Below, in pieces: positions 15,569 to 24,708 of a DNA stretch of 64,000 nucleotides. Origin of the DNA: UBA6623 sp965226435 (lineage in GTDB: Bacteria > Acidobacteriota > Terriglobia > Bryobacterales > UBA6623); assembly GCA_965226435.1 (NCBI GenBank), contig CBDDCY010000008.1, forward strand, positions 186,001 through 250,000, given 5' to 3'. The notes under the pieces were generated by a model, which saw only the letters and a program-made list of their open reading frames with translations, ran no database searches and was not told where the DNA came from. Made by a program: the position numbers and the translations under genes. Numbering within the stretch: the first letter of the stretch is position 1; each line of letters starts with the position of its first letter.

Positions 15569-17281
15569 CTAGGGCGCGCCGGCGGGCTCTCCGCAGTGAT
15601 AGACCTCGTACTTTTCGAGACGATCGGGGCGATCTCGGTTCCACCATTCTTTGCGGCGAATGTAACTGTGTTCCCAGACGAGTCGGTGGTGAGGAGTCAG
15701 GCCTTTGGGGCGTTTTCCTCGAGCGCTCCAAACGACGTACCAGTCTACGTCGAGATAATCGTCGAATTGGTCATCGGGGAGGCGTCCTCGGAATTGGCGG
15801 TTGTGCAGGACGTCGCTGTCGAGCAAGGCCACCCAGTTTAAAGCGGGCAGGTGGAAGAAAATCGCCATGCCCTTAACATTGCGGTAGAAAGCGACCTTTT
15901 CGTGAGGACGGACGTTCTCCCGCAAAAAATCGATCAGCGGCCCGTTTATCGAATCGTCGTTTTTAAGCTGTCGCGCGACAACTCTGCCGCCCTGCACCGG
16001 AAAGGTAAGGTTCGGCCAGATCAACAGCCCTCCGAAGAGCACCGCCGCGGGGACTCGGCGGCCGGCGCCGCCGAGAGCGGAGGTTGCCAGCCCCCCCAGC
16101 AATACCGCCGCCGGGATGATCTGGTAGTAATGGCGTTGTTTGGCTTCGCCTTTGCCGACAGCGGCGGTGAACAGCGGAGACACCAGTAAGACCAGTCCGC
16201 CGAGCAAGGCTGCTTGGGCAAACACGCCTCGTCGGGAACGCCGCCAGAGAACGAACAAGGTTCCCGGAACCGTGATCCAAAGCGCCGCCAATATCCAAAA
16301 AGCCGGCGGCAGGTCGGCGAGTTCGCGCCGCGTAAAGGGTATAAGCAGGGGGCTTAGGGCGACCAGCAACGATAGGCCCATGGTGGCTTTGATCGGTCGG
16401 GACAGCGTCTGTCCGGAGCGCCAAGCCGCATAGAAGGCCGCGGGAAGCAGAAACAACAGCGGCACCGTTCTCCAGAAATCCCGACCGCGGGAAAACAGAG
16501 CACGTTCGTAGGTCTCGATGATCGTGAGGTCGGATCCCGGGGGCCAATTGGCCGCGAAGTCGGAGTGCAGCATCCAGAACTCGATGCCGAGGATGATTCC
16601 AAGCCCGGCGGAGAGTGTGAAAAAACCGCGCAGCAGCCGGCGATCGCCAACCAATAAGACGAAGAGTCCGAGCGCACCCCACAGGCCGCCGAAGCTGATG
16701 TAATTGGCCTCGTACAACAGCACGCCCGCGACGCCGAGGCGCAGGTAGAAACCGCGTTTACCGGCGAGGGCGGGGTTCTTTAGATAGCGGCAAAATTCCA
16801 GCAGCAACCAAGCGGTGATCAGATAGACCAGGACGTAATAGCGCGATACTCTCGATGCATTCAAAAAGTCAATCGAAAGCAAGCCCAAGAACGGGAGCAA
16901 GAAAGGACGCAATCCGGTCCCGAATAGGAGTACGCCGAGCTGATAAAGCAGCCACAACGCCGCCGCGCCGCAGAGAACGAAGGGTAGGCGGGCGGTGAAA
17001 GTATTCGTGCCGAGTAATTTGAACGAGGCGGCGGCCACATAAAACTGTAGATAGGAATGCATGGCCGGCAGCAGCTTGGAGTTGACGTCGTGTCCGTCGG
17101 CGGCCTGAACGACCAGCTGATCGCCGTCGGTCGTCCAGGGCAGCCAGGTGCCGTTTTCGGCCATCAGACGCCCCCAGTTCGCGGTTGTGGCCTCGTCGCG
17201 GAACAGCTTGACATTGTCGAGCCGCCAAAACAGCAGGAAGAGGGTGGAGGCGACGACTAGGGCGGCGAGTACTCGGCGCAT
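15569..17281 (-). CDS. ArnT/PMT-like (GT39 family) membrane glycosyltransferase
   Basis: About 570 residues from the ATG at 17281 (MRRVLAALVVASTLFLLFW); longer starts up to 17389 exist but add Arg/Pro-rich residues. The architecture is a multi-helix N-terminal half and a soluble C-terminal domain. The first periplasmic loop carries the acidic pair FRDEATTANWG, as in ArnT and protein mannosyltransferases, followed by DVNSKLLPAMHSYLQFY. Such enzymes transfer a sugar from polyprenyl phosphate to lipid A, protein or glycan in the periplasm. It faces the GT2/flippase pair, whose product could be its donor; this is inference from position. Confidence 0.82.
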   Translation of the reverse strand: MRRVLAALVVASTLFLLFWRLDNVKLFRDEATTANWGRLMAENGTWLPWTTDGDQLVVQAADGHDVNSKLLPAMHSYLQFYVAAASFKLLGTNTFTARLPFVLCGAAALWLLYQLGVLLFGTGLRPFLLPFLGLLSIDFLNASRVSRYYVLVYLITAWLLLEFCRYLKNPALAGKRGFYLRLGVAGVLLYEANYISFGGLWGALGLFVLLVGDRRLLRGFFTLSAGLGIILGIEFWMLHSDFAANWPPGSDLTIIETYERALFSRGRDFWRTVPLLFLLPAAFYAAWRSGQTLSRPIKATMGLSLLVALSPLLIPFTRRELADLPPAFWILAALWITVPGTLFVLWRRSRRGVFAQAALLGGLVLLVSPLFTAAVGKGEAKQRHYYQIIPAAVLLGGLATSALGGAGRRVPAAVLFGGLLIWPNLTFPVQGGRVVARQLKNDDSINGPLIDFLRENVRPHEKVAFYRNVKGMAIFFHLPALNWVALLDSDVLHNRQFRGRLPDDQFDDYLDVDWYVVWSARGKRPKGLTPHHRLVWEHSYIRRKEWWNRDRPDRLEKYEVYHCGEPAGAP

Positions 17282-17563
17282 CAGAGGGTGAGTTTCTCCG
17301 GGGAATCGTCGGGCCGGGGCGCGTGATGGGGAAAACGGCGCGCCGGCACCGCCGGATGTCTTTCGTATCCGGCTCGACCCAGTATACAAGCGGTTTCGAT
17401 TTGGGCGCGGCGGCGTCGACTCTCGACCTGCTGTTAGCGCCCGCGGGTCACGCGGCGTGATTCGGAAAGCCGCACCTCGGGCCGCATAGGAAGGTGCAAG
17501 GTACCGGCGATCCGACTACGGGAGGGGGCGATCTTCTTTTCGCGCTCAAGTCTCTGGGGTTTG

Positions 17564-18076
17564 CTAACGCCGCATAACGGCGACGGTTGCGCGAACTTCT
17601 TTCACGGGGTGTTTGCGGCCGGCCGCTTGGGGCGCGGAGAAAACGGAGACCGGCAGGTCGGAGGCGAAGACCGAAAGCGTCTTGGCGAGGTTTTCGATAT
17701 CCTCGCTGCTTTCGACCGGCAGTTCGTGCTGAACCCAGTTGGAAATCGGGATTTCGCCGAACGAGATGCGTTCTTGGAGGATCAGCACCTTTTGGCTTTG
17801 GAAGGGGGAGTCGGACTCTTGGATTTCGTGACGCTGTTCGATTTTCAGATGACCGCGGAAGTCGTCGAACGATTTGCGGCGCGCCGATTCATCGCGAAGT
17901 TTGTTGAGTTCGTCGAGATGTTCCTTCTGGGCTTCGATCAGGGCACGTGCCTCACCGAGAGACTGCCTCTCGCGGGCCATCTGCAACTCCAGCCGTTGCT
18001 GCATGATGTAGACGGCCAACAGCGCGGAACCGAGCGCGATACAAATCGGCAACAAAACCCAAAATACGGTGGTCAT
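17564..18076 (-). CDS. Membrane-anchored coiled-coil protein, small
   Basis: 170 residues. An N-terminal helix (FWVLLPICIALGSALLAVYIM) is followed by a coiled coil (about 25-70, rich in Glu, Gln, Lys) and a C-terminal domain with VLILQERISFGEIPISNWVQHE. No family recognised. GGAGAG precedes the ATG. It looks like a small envelope protein; function unknown. Single gene with 170-240 bp spacers on both sides that show nothing else. Confidence 0.72.
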   Translation of the reverse strand: MTTVFWVLLPICIALGSALLAVYIMQQRLELQMARERQSLGEARALIEAQKEHLDELNKLRDESARRKSFDDFRGHLKIEQRHEIQESDSPFQSQKVLILQERISFGEIPISNWVQHELPVESSEDIENLAKTLSVFASDLPVSVFSAPQAAGRKHPVKEVRATVAVMRR

Positions 18077-18315
18077 GGGGACTCTCCAACCTCTTACACT
18101 ACGAAAACATTATACGCGGTTGATGTTGGTCTTCGAGTATAAAAGACGTTCGGCACTGTCTTGTAAGTCAATAAAGGAGAGCAACTTCGGGGGAACTACC
18201 TAGCTGTTTGCGGTCACGAATCGGTTGGTGTCGCGGCCGCGGAGGCGATCGCCGGCGGTCTCGGCTCGGATTCCGTGGGTTGAATTGTGTGGAGCGAGTC
18301 GCAATTGGCCGGGCT

Positions 18316-19800
18316 CTAGGCTTCCATGACGGCGCGGACATCGTCGGGGATCCCTTCTCCGCCGGGCTTGCCGGTGGCTAGGGAAACACCGACGAAAACC
18401 GCGAGTGAGACGAGCAAGGAAAAGCAGCCGACGCTCATGCCCTGCGGCAGGGCGTAGATGCCGTGGCGGGCCATGATTTCAAGGCTGAAGTTCAACACTA
18501 TGCTGATCGTGATCGACGAGACGCAGGCCTGGGCGGTGGCGCGTTTCCAGTTGAAACCGAGCGCCGTGCTGGGAACAATGGCGGCGGCGAATGTGCCCCA
18601 CCCGAAAGTTCCGAGCAGCGCGATCAGGTTTTCCATATAGAGCGCAAAGAGGGCCGCGGCGACCAGGATGGCTCCAGTCGTCATTCTCGACCCCATCAAC
18701 TCGCGTTTGATCGGTCGGCCGATCAGGGCCGTCGGGATGTCATGGACCAACGCCGCCGTGCCGAGGTTCAAGAAGCTGTCGGCAGTGGACATGATGGCCG
18801 ACAACAGGCCCGCGAAGACCAGCCCGGCGAGCCAATCGGGTGTGTGGTTGAGCAAGAACAACGGCGCGGCCATGTCGGGCGAGGAGAGCGGCTCTTGCGC
18901 GCCGATTTCGACCAGATAGCGCATCGTCAGGCCGATCATCATCCACAGCATCGGCAACACGAACGACACGGCGAAGCCCAGCAGCGGAGCCCAACGAATG
19001 TCGCTGATATTTTTCAGCATCAAGGATTTGGTAATCACTCCGTGAGGCTGGCCGATGTTGCCCAGGACGAAAAGTAGATACCAACTGATTGCCGTGATCG
19101 AGCCGCGCGTACCCCACGGGCCGATGAAATTCGGCTCCATCTCCCACAGCGTCTTGCTGATGTTGCCCAGCCCACCGCCCAGCTGCAGGGTGTAGTAAAG
19201 AACCCCCGCCGCGGCGACCACCATCAGGATCCCTTGGAATAGATCGGTATAGACGCCGGCGATGATGCCGCCGGCCACGCTGTAAAACGCCAGCACGCCC
19301 AGCCCGATGAGCATCGCCATGGGGAGGTCGACTCCGAGAACGACCATCAGCACCATGCCCATGGCGAGTACTTGGGTTCCCAGGTATCCGATGACGCCGA
19401 GGAGCACGGCGATGGCCATCGCGAGGCGGGGACCGGTTCCCCCGTAGCGAGCCGCGATGGCTTCCGGCAGAGTGAGGATTTGCCGCACCTCGCCGAGCAG
19501 ACGCAGGCGCTTACCGACGATGACCCACGACAGGGCGCCGGTGAAGCCGCCGACGAGGGTCATCCACAGGGAAGTCATGCCGGAGTCGAAGACGAGGCCG
19601 GGGCCGCCGACGAAACCGAATCCGCTGATGATACTCGAGACGCCGGCGATGACGGTGACGAACAGGCCCAACTGACGGCCGGCGATGAAAAAGTCGGCGG
19701 CGGTCTTGGTGCGCCGCATTGCCCACACGCCGACGCCCATGCAGGCGATCAGATAGACTGCGGCGCAAAAGGCGATGATCGGGGAGTCGGCGATCGGCAT
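18316..19800 (-). CDS. Sodium:solute symporter (SSS family)
   Basis: A 494-residue transporter with about 13 helices in the LeuT fold. Diagnostic segments: ADFFIAGRQLGLFVTVIAGV at the first helices, GGIIAGVYTDLFQGILM, and GLLSAIMSTADSFLN, which holds the Na2-site Ser/Thr pair. Relatives carry proline, pantothenate, sugars or short organic acids; this one cannot be resolved. It is preceded 18 bp upstream by a small membrane protein on the same strand, a pairing like the DUF997 or DUF4212 partners of SSS permeases, although sequence identity to those families is not evident. Confidence 0.92.
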   Translation of the reverse strand: MPIADSPIIAFCAAVYLIACMGVGVWAMRRTKTAADFFIAGRQLGLFVTVIAGVSSIISGFGFVGGPGLVFDSGMTSLWMTLVGGFTGALSWVIVGKRLRLLGEVRQILTLPEAIAARYGGTGPRLAMAIAVLLGVIGYLGTQVLAMGMVLMVVLGVDLPMAMLIGLGVLAFYSVAGGIIAGVYTDLFQGILMVVAAAGVLYYTLQLGGGLGNISKTLWEMEPNFIGPWGTRGSITAISWYLLFVLGNIGQPHGVITKSLMLKNISDIRWAPLLGFAVSFVLPMLWMMIGLTMRYLVEIGAQEPLSSPDMAAPLFLLNHTPDWLAGLVFAGLLSAIMSTADSFLNLGTAALVHDIPTALIGRPIKRELMGSRMTTGAILVAAALFALYMENLIALLGTFGWGTFAAAIVPSTALGFNWKRATAQACVSSITISIVLNFSLEIMARHGIYALPQGMSVGCFSLLVSLAVFVGVSLATGKPGGEGIPDDVRAVMEA

Positions 19801-19818
19801 GGGAGGAAAACGCCCGCC

Positions 19819-20241
19819 CTATTGATCGGGTTCCCAGCGGCCGAAGCGTTCCACCAACTTTTCGACGTTCCGTTTCGGAAGGATGAAACGGTCGAACATG
19901 ACCACATGCAGGATGCTGGGGATCAGACCCAGCGGCCATAAGCCGAAGACGAAGAAGGCAGTGCCGATCGGCAGGCCGAGAACGAGCACTAAGGGTTTGT
20001 CGGGGCGGTGGCTCGCTAGGGCTCCGGCGAACAGCGCCCAAAAGCCGCCGAGAACGATGAGCAATGTGACGGCGATCGCCGGGCGCGCTGCGTTGGCCCC
20101 GTAAGCGACCCCGTAGCCGAAAACGATTAGTAGCGAGACCCCGAAGCTGAAGAGCAGCGCGTTACCGGCGAGGCCGAAGCCGAGAGTGACGACGCCGACG
20201 AGGCCGGCGACGGCGACGAGTTTGTCGGTTCGGTTCAACAT
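19819..20241 (-). CDS. Small membrane protein paired with the SSS symporter
   Basis: About 140 residues from the ATG at 20241 (a TTG at 20256 is an alternative). Four hydrophobic helices are visible: VAVAGLVGVVTLGFGLAGNA, LLFSFGVSLLIVFGYGV, IAVTLLIVLGGFWALFAGAL, and VLVLGLPIGTAFFVFGLWPL, followed by a basic tail. It ends 18 bp before the symporter starts, so it is very likely in the same operon. It could be a regulatory or accessory subunit; no catalytic motif is seen. Confidence 0.75.
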   Translation of the reverse strand: MLNRTDKLVAVAGLVGVVTLGFGLAGNALLFSFGVSLLIVFGYGVAYGANAARPAIAVTLLIVLGGFWALFAGALASHRPDKPLVLVLGLPIGTAFFVFGLWPLGLIPSILHVVMFDRFILPKRNVEKLVERFGRWEPDQ

Positions 20242-20320
20242 GGAAGGGTTTGGCAACGCGGCGCGGCGACGCGGAACGCCCGGCGACTAGTATTGTGGAT
20301 TCACTGCCGAGGAGTCAAGC

Positions 20321-20583
20321 CAAACCGAGCCGCGCGCGTAAGCAAGCGGTATGCGCCGAAGCCGGCGGCCCGAAGGAAAGCGGTGGAACCGTGATGCCCG
20401 GGAACCCGGCACAACATCGGCGAAACCACTAACGCTTTCGAGAAAGCACGTTGGCCCGCTTCCCCGGGTGGGGGGCGCCGTCGCGCCCGGATGGAGACCC
20501 CGGCGCTGCGCATCGAGGATCCTCACCGCTTCAGCATCCGGGGTGGCCGCATCGGATACCCCTTACGCGCGCGGCTCGGTTTG
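20321..20583. mobile_element. 263-bp element bracketed by inverted family-D repeats
   Basis: The left end CAAACCGAGCCGCGCGCGTA (20321-20340) is the complement of the right end TTACGCGCGCGGCTCGGTTTG (20563-20583). The interior has no gene but several GC-rich palindromes (for example CCCCGGGTGGGGGGCGCC near 20463). It sits 8 bp from the stop of the DapA-family gene. Single family-D copies occur at 42424-42460 and 45799-45835, and a divergent one near 38922-38953. The layout is that of a MITE, though target-site duplication is not clear. Confidence 0.6.
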
Positions 20584-20590
20584 CGACGCC

Positions 20591-21520
20591 TCAGCAGGGG
20601 ACGGGTTGTTCTTCGAGGCTGCTCAACGTCTCAAGCCGCGCCTCGAAGCCTTCAAACCAGGTCTCGAACTCTTCGGCTGCTTGCATTTGGCGTTGCGAGA
20701 ACGGGAGCGCCAAGCGAGGGTTGAAAAGGCCGCGGCGGCGGGCGGCCAATTTGATCGCGGCCGGGAAGGGCAGCTTTTCCAATTCAGTGATGAATTCCCG
20801 CACCCAGCCTCCGAGCGAGGCGAGTTGATCGCTCTGCCCGGCGCGATGGGCGTCGAACATAGCGACGATGAGCTCTGGCATGACGCCCGCCAAACCGGAG
20901 ATGATGGTCTCGATGCAGTCGGCGGCCAGCGCTTCATCGAGCACGAGGTCGTGGCCGAGGATCGGGTGAGCATCGAGCTGAGGCCGCGCGGCGATCGCCT
21001 TGAGGGTTTCCAGTTGCCCGCTGCTGTCTTTGATCCCGATGATGTTCGGGACCGACTCGATCAACCGCAAAGCCAGATCGGTCGAAATCGGCGTGGTGAA
21101 GGCCGGCAGGTTGTACAACAGAACCGGGCCGCCGATCGAGGCGGCGGCGGTGCGATAGAAAGTTTCGATGTCTTCTTCGGTTCGCGGATAGAAATGGGGC
21201 GTCGGCAGGAGAACCGCGTCGGCGCCATGCGTAAAGGCGTGTTCGGCCAGATCGAGGCAATCGGCGATATCGGCCGATCCGACGGCGGCGATCAGTTGTC
21301 CCTTGCCGCGTCCGGCTTCGACGGCGGCTTCGAAAAGCTGCTTGCGGGCCTCCAAGCTCAAGGTGACGTATTCGGCCGTGGCGCCGCCGATGACGACGCC
21401 GCCGACGCCGCGGGCGAGAACCCAATCGACGTTGTCTTGGGCCGCGGCGATATCAACGTTTCCGGATACCTCGCGGGGGGAAAGAAGGGCGGCTAGGGGT
21501 ACTGCGAAGTTCTTGGGCAT
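20591..21520 (-). CDS. DapA-family (dihydrodipicolinate synthase/N-acetylneuraminate lyase) aldolase
   Basis: A 309-residue TIM-barrel lyase. Family marks: GVGGVVIGGATAEYVTLSLE (in DapA, GTTGE...L), the Tyr of YNLP, and the Schiff-base Lys in NIIGIKDSSG. The superfamily condenses or cleaves pyruvate with an aldehyde: DapA in lysine synthesis, NanA, KDG aldolase and others. The TTGE block is altered to GATAEY, so it is likely not a canonical DapA. It is a lone gene; its terminator region is occupied by the family-D element. Confidence 0.87.
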   Translation of the reverse strand: MPKNFAVPLAALLSPREVSGNVDIAAAQDNVDWVLARGVGGVVIGGATAEYVTLSLEARKQLFEAAVEAGRGKGQLIAAVGSADIADCLDLAEHAFTHGADAVLLPTPHFYPRTEEDIETFYRTAAASIGGPVLLYNLPAFTTPISTDLALRLIESVPNIIGIKDSSGQLETLKAIAARPQLDAHPILGHDLVLDEALAADCIETIISGLAGVMPELIVAMFDAHRAGQSDQLASLGGWVREFITELEKLPFPAAIKLAARRRGLFNPRLALPFSQRQMQAAEEFETWFEGFEARLETLSSLEEQPVPC

Positions 21521-21830
21521 ATCTGTGCGAAGCTCTATTCCTTCATTCTAGGAGATCGCGGCCGAAGGGGTTTTCAGACCGCCGGAACGCGGTCCTCGAT
21601 CACGCGGAACCGGCGAAACACCATGCCGCCCAGTGCGGAACTTCGCGAGGGTGGCAGGCACAGTCCACCAACGATAGCGCAAGAAAATCGGGTCAGTCTC
21701 TCTGGGAGGCCGGTTCAAATGAGGCCGCCAAGATTGGGTAGACCGGCCCGGCGATCCGCCACAACGACCGGTCTCCGCGATTTCGATTATCCGGCGGCTA
21801 TCCAATTTCGCCCCGACCCGTCTAATCTGA

Positions 21831-22460
21831 TTGCAGGCACAGCAGGTGGAAACAGTCAGCTTAGCGGGGAATGTCCCGGCGGCCGATTTCAGCGAATCGG
21901 CCATGATTCGAGCGGCTCAAGGAGGCGATGCCGACGCCTTTGAGGAACTGGTGCGTCTGCACGAGCGCGGCGTGCTGAATGTGGCGTTCAACGTCTTGCG
22001 GTCGCGGGAAGACGCCCGCGACGCCTACCAGGAGGTTTTCTTGCGCGTGTTCCGTAGCCTTGATCGTTTTCGATTTCAATGCGCGTTCCGCACCTGGCTT
22101 TACCGCATCACGACGAACGTTTGCCTCGATCAACTGCGCCGTAAGGGTGTTCGCAAGGAGCAAGTGATCGGCGGGGACCCTGAATCCGACGGCACCGACC
22201 CGATCAGTCGCGCGCCCGACGCCAGGCCGGAGAGCAATCCGGATCGGGCTCTGGCCGGTCGCGAAACGGGCCGCCAAATCGGACGAGCGCTTGAGCGGCT
22301 CTCTCCCAACGAACGCATGGTTTTCGAGCTTAAGCACTACGAAGGATTGAGGCTGCGGGCCATCGGCGAGGCGCTCGCGATCAGCGAGGAAGCCGCGAAG
22401 AATTGCTTATTCCGCGCCACGCGCAAGTTGCGGGCGTCGCTCGAAGGAGTACGGGCATGA
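21831..22460 (+). CDS. ECF RNA polymerase sigma factor
   Basis: A 209-residue group-4 sigma factor. Region 2: AFEELVRLHERGVLNVAFNV, DAYQEVFLRVFRSLDRFR, FRTWLYRITTNVCLDQLRR. A longer linker (about 110-145) leads to region 4: RALERLSPNERMVFELKHYE then GLRLRAIGEALAISEEAAKN. A TTG at 21831 is the longest start; GTG 21846 or ATG 21903 are possible. It directs core polymerase to a stress regulon, probably including its own operon. Its stop overlaps the anti-sigma ATG (ATGA). Confidence 0.93.
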   Translation: MQAQQVETVSLAGNVPAADFSESAMIRAAQGGDADAFEELVRLHERGVLNVAFNVLRSREDARDAYQEVFLRVFRSLDRFRFQCAFRTWLYRITTNVCLDQLRRKGVRKEQVIGGDPESDGTDPISRAPDARPESNPDRALAGRETGRQIGRALERLSPNERMVFELKHYEGLRLRAIGEALAISEEAAKNCLFRATRKLRASLEGVRA

Positions 22461-23395
22461 ATTGCGAAAAAGTCCGAGAAAGTCTTCTCCTCTACCTCTA
22501 TCACGAGCTTGACGGGAACGCGACCGAGGGCGTCGAGGCACACTTGGATGCTTGCGAGGTGTGTTCGGCGGCTTGTCGGCGAGAAAGAGATTTCCTCGGT
22601 TCGCTCGACGAAAGGGAAGTGCCGCCGGAGGACTTGTTGGCCGATAGTCGCCGTGAGTTGATGCGAACCATTCATTTGGAGCGGGCCGAGCACGTTGCGG
22701 GCGGCGGTTGGTGGAATCGGTTTTGGGAGGGCCTGGGCACCATGCGGCTCGCCTGGCAGCCGACCGCGGCTATGGCGTTGCTGGTCTTGGGCTTCTACGC
22801 GGGAAGGGTTGTTCCGCCAAGCACGGTCGGATTTTTCTCGACGCAATCGGGTGCCCAGGAGGCATTGCTCGCCGAGCTGCCGGTGGTGGCCGATATCGAG
22901 TCGGTGACGATGAATACCGAGCAGGATCGGGTTGAAATCGTCGTGGAGCAGATTACGCGCCGCACGATCTCGGGCGCGCCGCACGACCCTGAAATCAGCG
23001 CCTTGCTGCTGTCGACGATGCGAGAGTACCCCACCTCCGGCGTACGTCTCGACACTCTCGACGTTCTCACACCGCGCGCGGCGGATGGCGATGTTCGGCG
23101 GGCGCTGATGGAGGCGATGATCGAGGACCGCAACCCGGGAGTGCGGCTGCAGGCTTTCGCGGCGTTGAAGCCGCATCGGCGGGACCCGGAAGTTCGCGAA
23201 GCTTTTCTCAAGGTCCTTATGGGAGATGAAAACCCCGGCATGCGGGTCGAGGCGATTGATGTGTTGACGGAAACGCCGGACCGCACTTTGGTCGAGCCCC
23301 TGCAGCAATTGGTCGACCGCGAGTCGAACAACTATATTCGGTTGCGGTCGAGGCGGGTTTTGCATGAGTTGAACGCTTCGGCGGATCGGTTTTGA
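22457..23395 (+). CDS. Zinc-finger anti-sigma factor with HEAT-like C-terminus
   Basis: 312 residues from the ATG at 22457, coupled to the sigma gene by a 4-bp overlap. Domain 1 is the anti-sigma zinc-binding fold (ZAS): MNCEKVRESLLLYLYHELDG...HLDACEVC, giving H-x3-C-x2-C. A membrane helix follows (PTAAMALLVLGFYAGRVV). The periplasmic part carries helical HEAT-type repeats: VRRALMEAMIEDRNPGVRLQ, VREAFLKVLMGDENPGMRVE, and a third in IRLRSRRVL. So the sensor side is an alpha-solenoid, as if it reads a protein partner. It should hold the sigma factor at the membrane until a signal arrives. Confidence 0.9.
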   Translation: MNCEKVRESLLLYLYHELDGNATEGVEAHLDACEVCSAACRRERDFLGSLDEREVPPEDLLADSRRELMRTIHLERAEHVAGGGWWNRFWEGLGTMRLAWQPTAAMALLVLGFYAGRVVPPSTVGFFSTQSGAQEALLAELPVVADIESVTMNTEQDRVEIVVEQITRRTISGAPHDPEISALLLSTMREYPTSGVRLDTLDVLTPRAADGDVRRALMEAMIEDRNPGVRLQAFAALKPHRRDPEVREAFLKVLMGDENPGMRVEAIDVLTETPDRTLVEPLQQLVDRESNNYIRLRSRRVLHELNASADRF

Positions 23396-23433
23396 GCCCG
23401 GTGTTCGGTATGGGAAATGGAAAGGGAACTACG

Positions 23434-24627
23434 ATGCACATTCCCATGATTCTTCGGTTGGGCGGCCTGTTCGTGCTCGCTCTCACCTTGTCGGCGCAAC
23501 AATCGGGTCCGATCCAAAAGCAGGGGCGTTACTGGGTGCAGACCGCCGAGGGATCGATTCCGGCGGGCACCCGGTTACGGGTTTCCTCGACGGGGAACGT
23601 CACGGTTTCCGGGGATGAAGGGAAGCGAGTTCGCTACCGCGCCCTGAAGAAGATCAAAGCGCGCAGCGAGCAAGAAGCGCGGCGTTTGCTCGAATCCGCG
23701 TCGTTGTCGGCGGCACTGCGGGGCGAGACGGCCGTCGTAACGCTCGCTACACCGGATTGCTTTCGCTGCAACTTCCTGGCGGAGATGACGCTGCTCGTGC
23801 CGAAATCGACCCGCGAGGCTCTGTTGACAACCGAAGGCGGGTCGTTGACGGTCGAGGGCATCGAGGGCCGTGTGAACGCGGATACGGCGGGCGGATCGAT
23901 TCGCATGGATAAGATCGGCGGCGATGTACGGGCGGCGACGGCCGGCGGCGGCATCATCCTGGGAACGATCGGCGGGACGGTGCGGGCCGAGACGGCGGGC
24001 GGATCGATTCGTTTGGAACACGGCGGTGACGACGCGACGCTCGAGACCAGCGGCGGCAGCATTACGGTCGGCGAGGTCGAGGGCAGTCTTGTGGCGGAGA
24101 CCTCGGGCGGCGGTATCCGGGTCGATCGGGTCGGCGGCAGCGTGATGGCCGGAACGGCGGGCGGCACGATTCGGCTGGGACAGGTCGGCGGGAAGATCAG
24201 TGCCGAGACGGCGGGCGGCTCGATTCATGTCGATTCGGCTCCCGACGGTGTGCGGGCCGAGACGGCGGGCGGCAGTATTCGCCTCATTAACGTCGCCGGC
24301 GCGGTGCGAGCGGCCAGCGCCGCGGGCGGTATCCACGCGGTGTTTTTGGCAGGGCGTCCGCTGAAGGATTCGTTTCTCGAAACGAGTGTCGGGTCGATCG
24401 TTGTGGTGATCCCCGCGACTTTGGCGCTGACTGTTGAGGCCGCTGTTGATTTCGCCAAGCGAGCGAATCGGATTCAAAGTGATTTCGAGGCAATTAGGGT
24501 GAGCAAGCAGGAGGACTCTTTTGCCGGCGGGATCAGGGCTCGCGGACAGTTGAACGGCGGCGGACCGGTTTTGAGAATTCGTAATGCGAACGGAACGATT
24601 CAGATTCGGCGGGCGGCGCAAGAGTAG
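23434..24627 (+). CDS. Exported beta-helix repeat protein (DUF4097-like)
   Basis: About 397 residues from the ATG at 23434. A signal peptide (MHIPMILRLGGLFVLALTLS) is followed by an N-terminal domain to about residue 120 and then roughly nine repeats of 17-19 residues with the core AETAGGSIRL (from about 135 to 300). Such repeats form a right-handed beta solenoid and are typical of DUF4097/adhesin-like proteins. A C-terminal domain follows (FLETSVGSIVVVIPATLALT). It lies directly behind the sigma/anti-sigma pair, so it may be the signal-side partner or a target of that system. Function is inferred. Confidence 0.85.
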   Translation: MHIPMILRLGGLFVLALTLSAQQSGPIQKQGRYWVQTAEGSIPAGTRLRVSSTGNVTVSGDEGKRVRYRALKKIKARSEQEARRLLESASLSAALRGETAVVTLATPDCFRCNFLAEMTLLVPKSTREALLTTEGGSLTVEGIEGRVNADTAGGSIRMDKIGGDVRAATAGGGIILGTIGGTVRAETAGGSIRLEHGGDDATLETSGGSITVGEVEGSLVAETSGGGIRVDRVGGSVMAGTAGGTIRLGQVGGKISAETAGGSIHVDSAPDGVRAETAGGSIRLINVAGAVRAASAAGGIHAVFLAGRPLKDSFLETSVGSIVVVIPATLALTVEAAVDFAKRANRIQSDFEAIRVSKQEDSFAGGIRARGQLNGGGPVLRIRNANGTIQIRRAAQE

Positions 24628-24708
24628 CGACCGGGCACTTGTGTCGACCCACTTCTCGCGTGCGCACGGAGACTGAATCGGATCTTGGATTGACTTAGGA
24701 GAGCAGTG

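Noticed and set aside
20351..21496. 381-codon ORF on the plus strand
   Set aside because: Antisense of the DapA-family gene and the D element; no motif.
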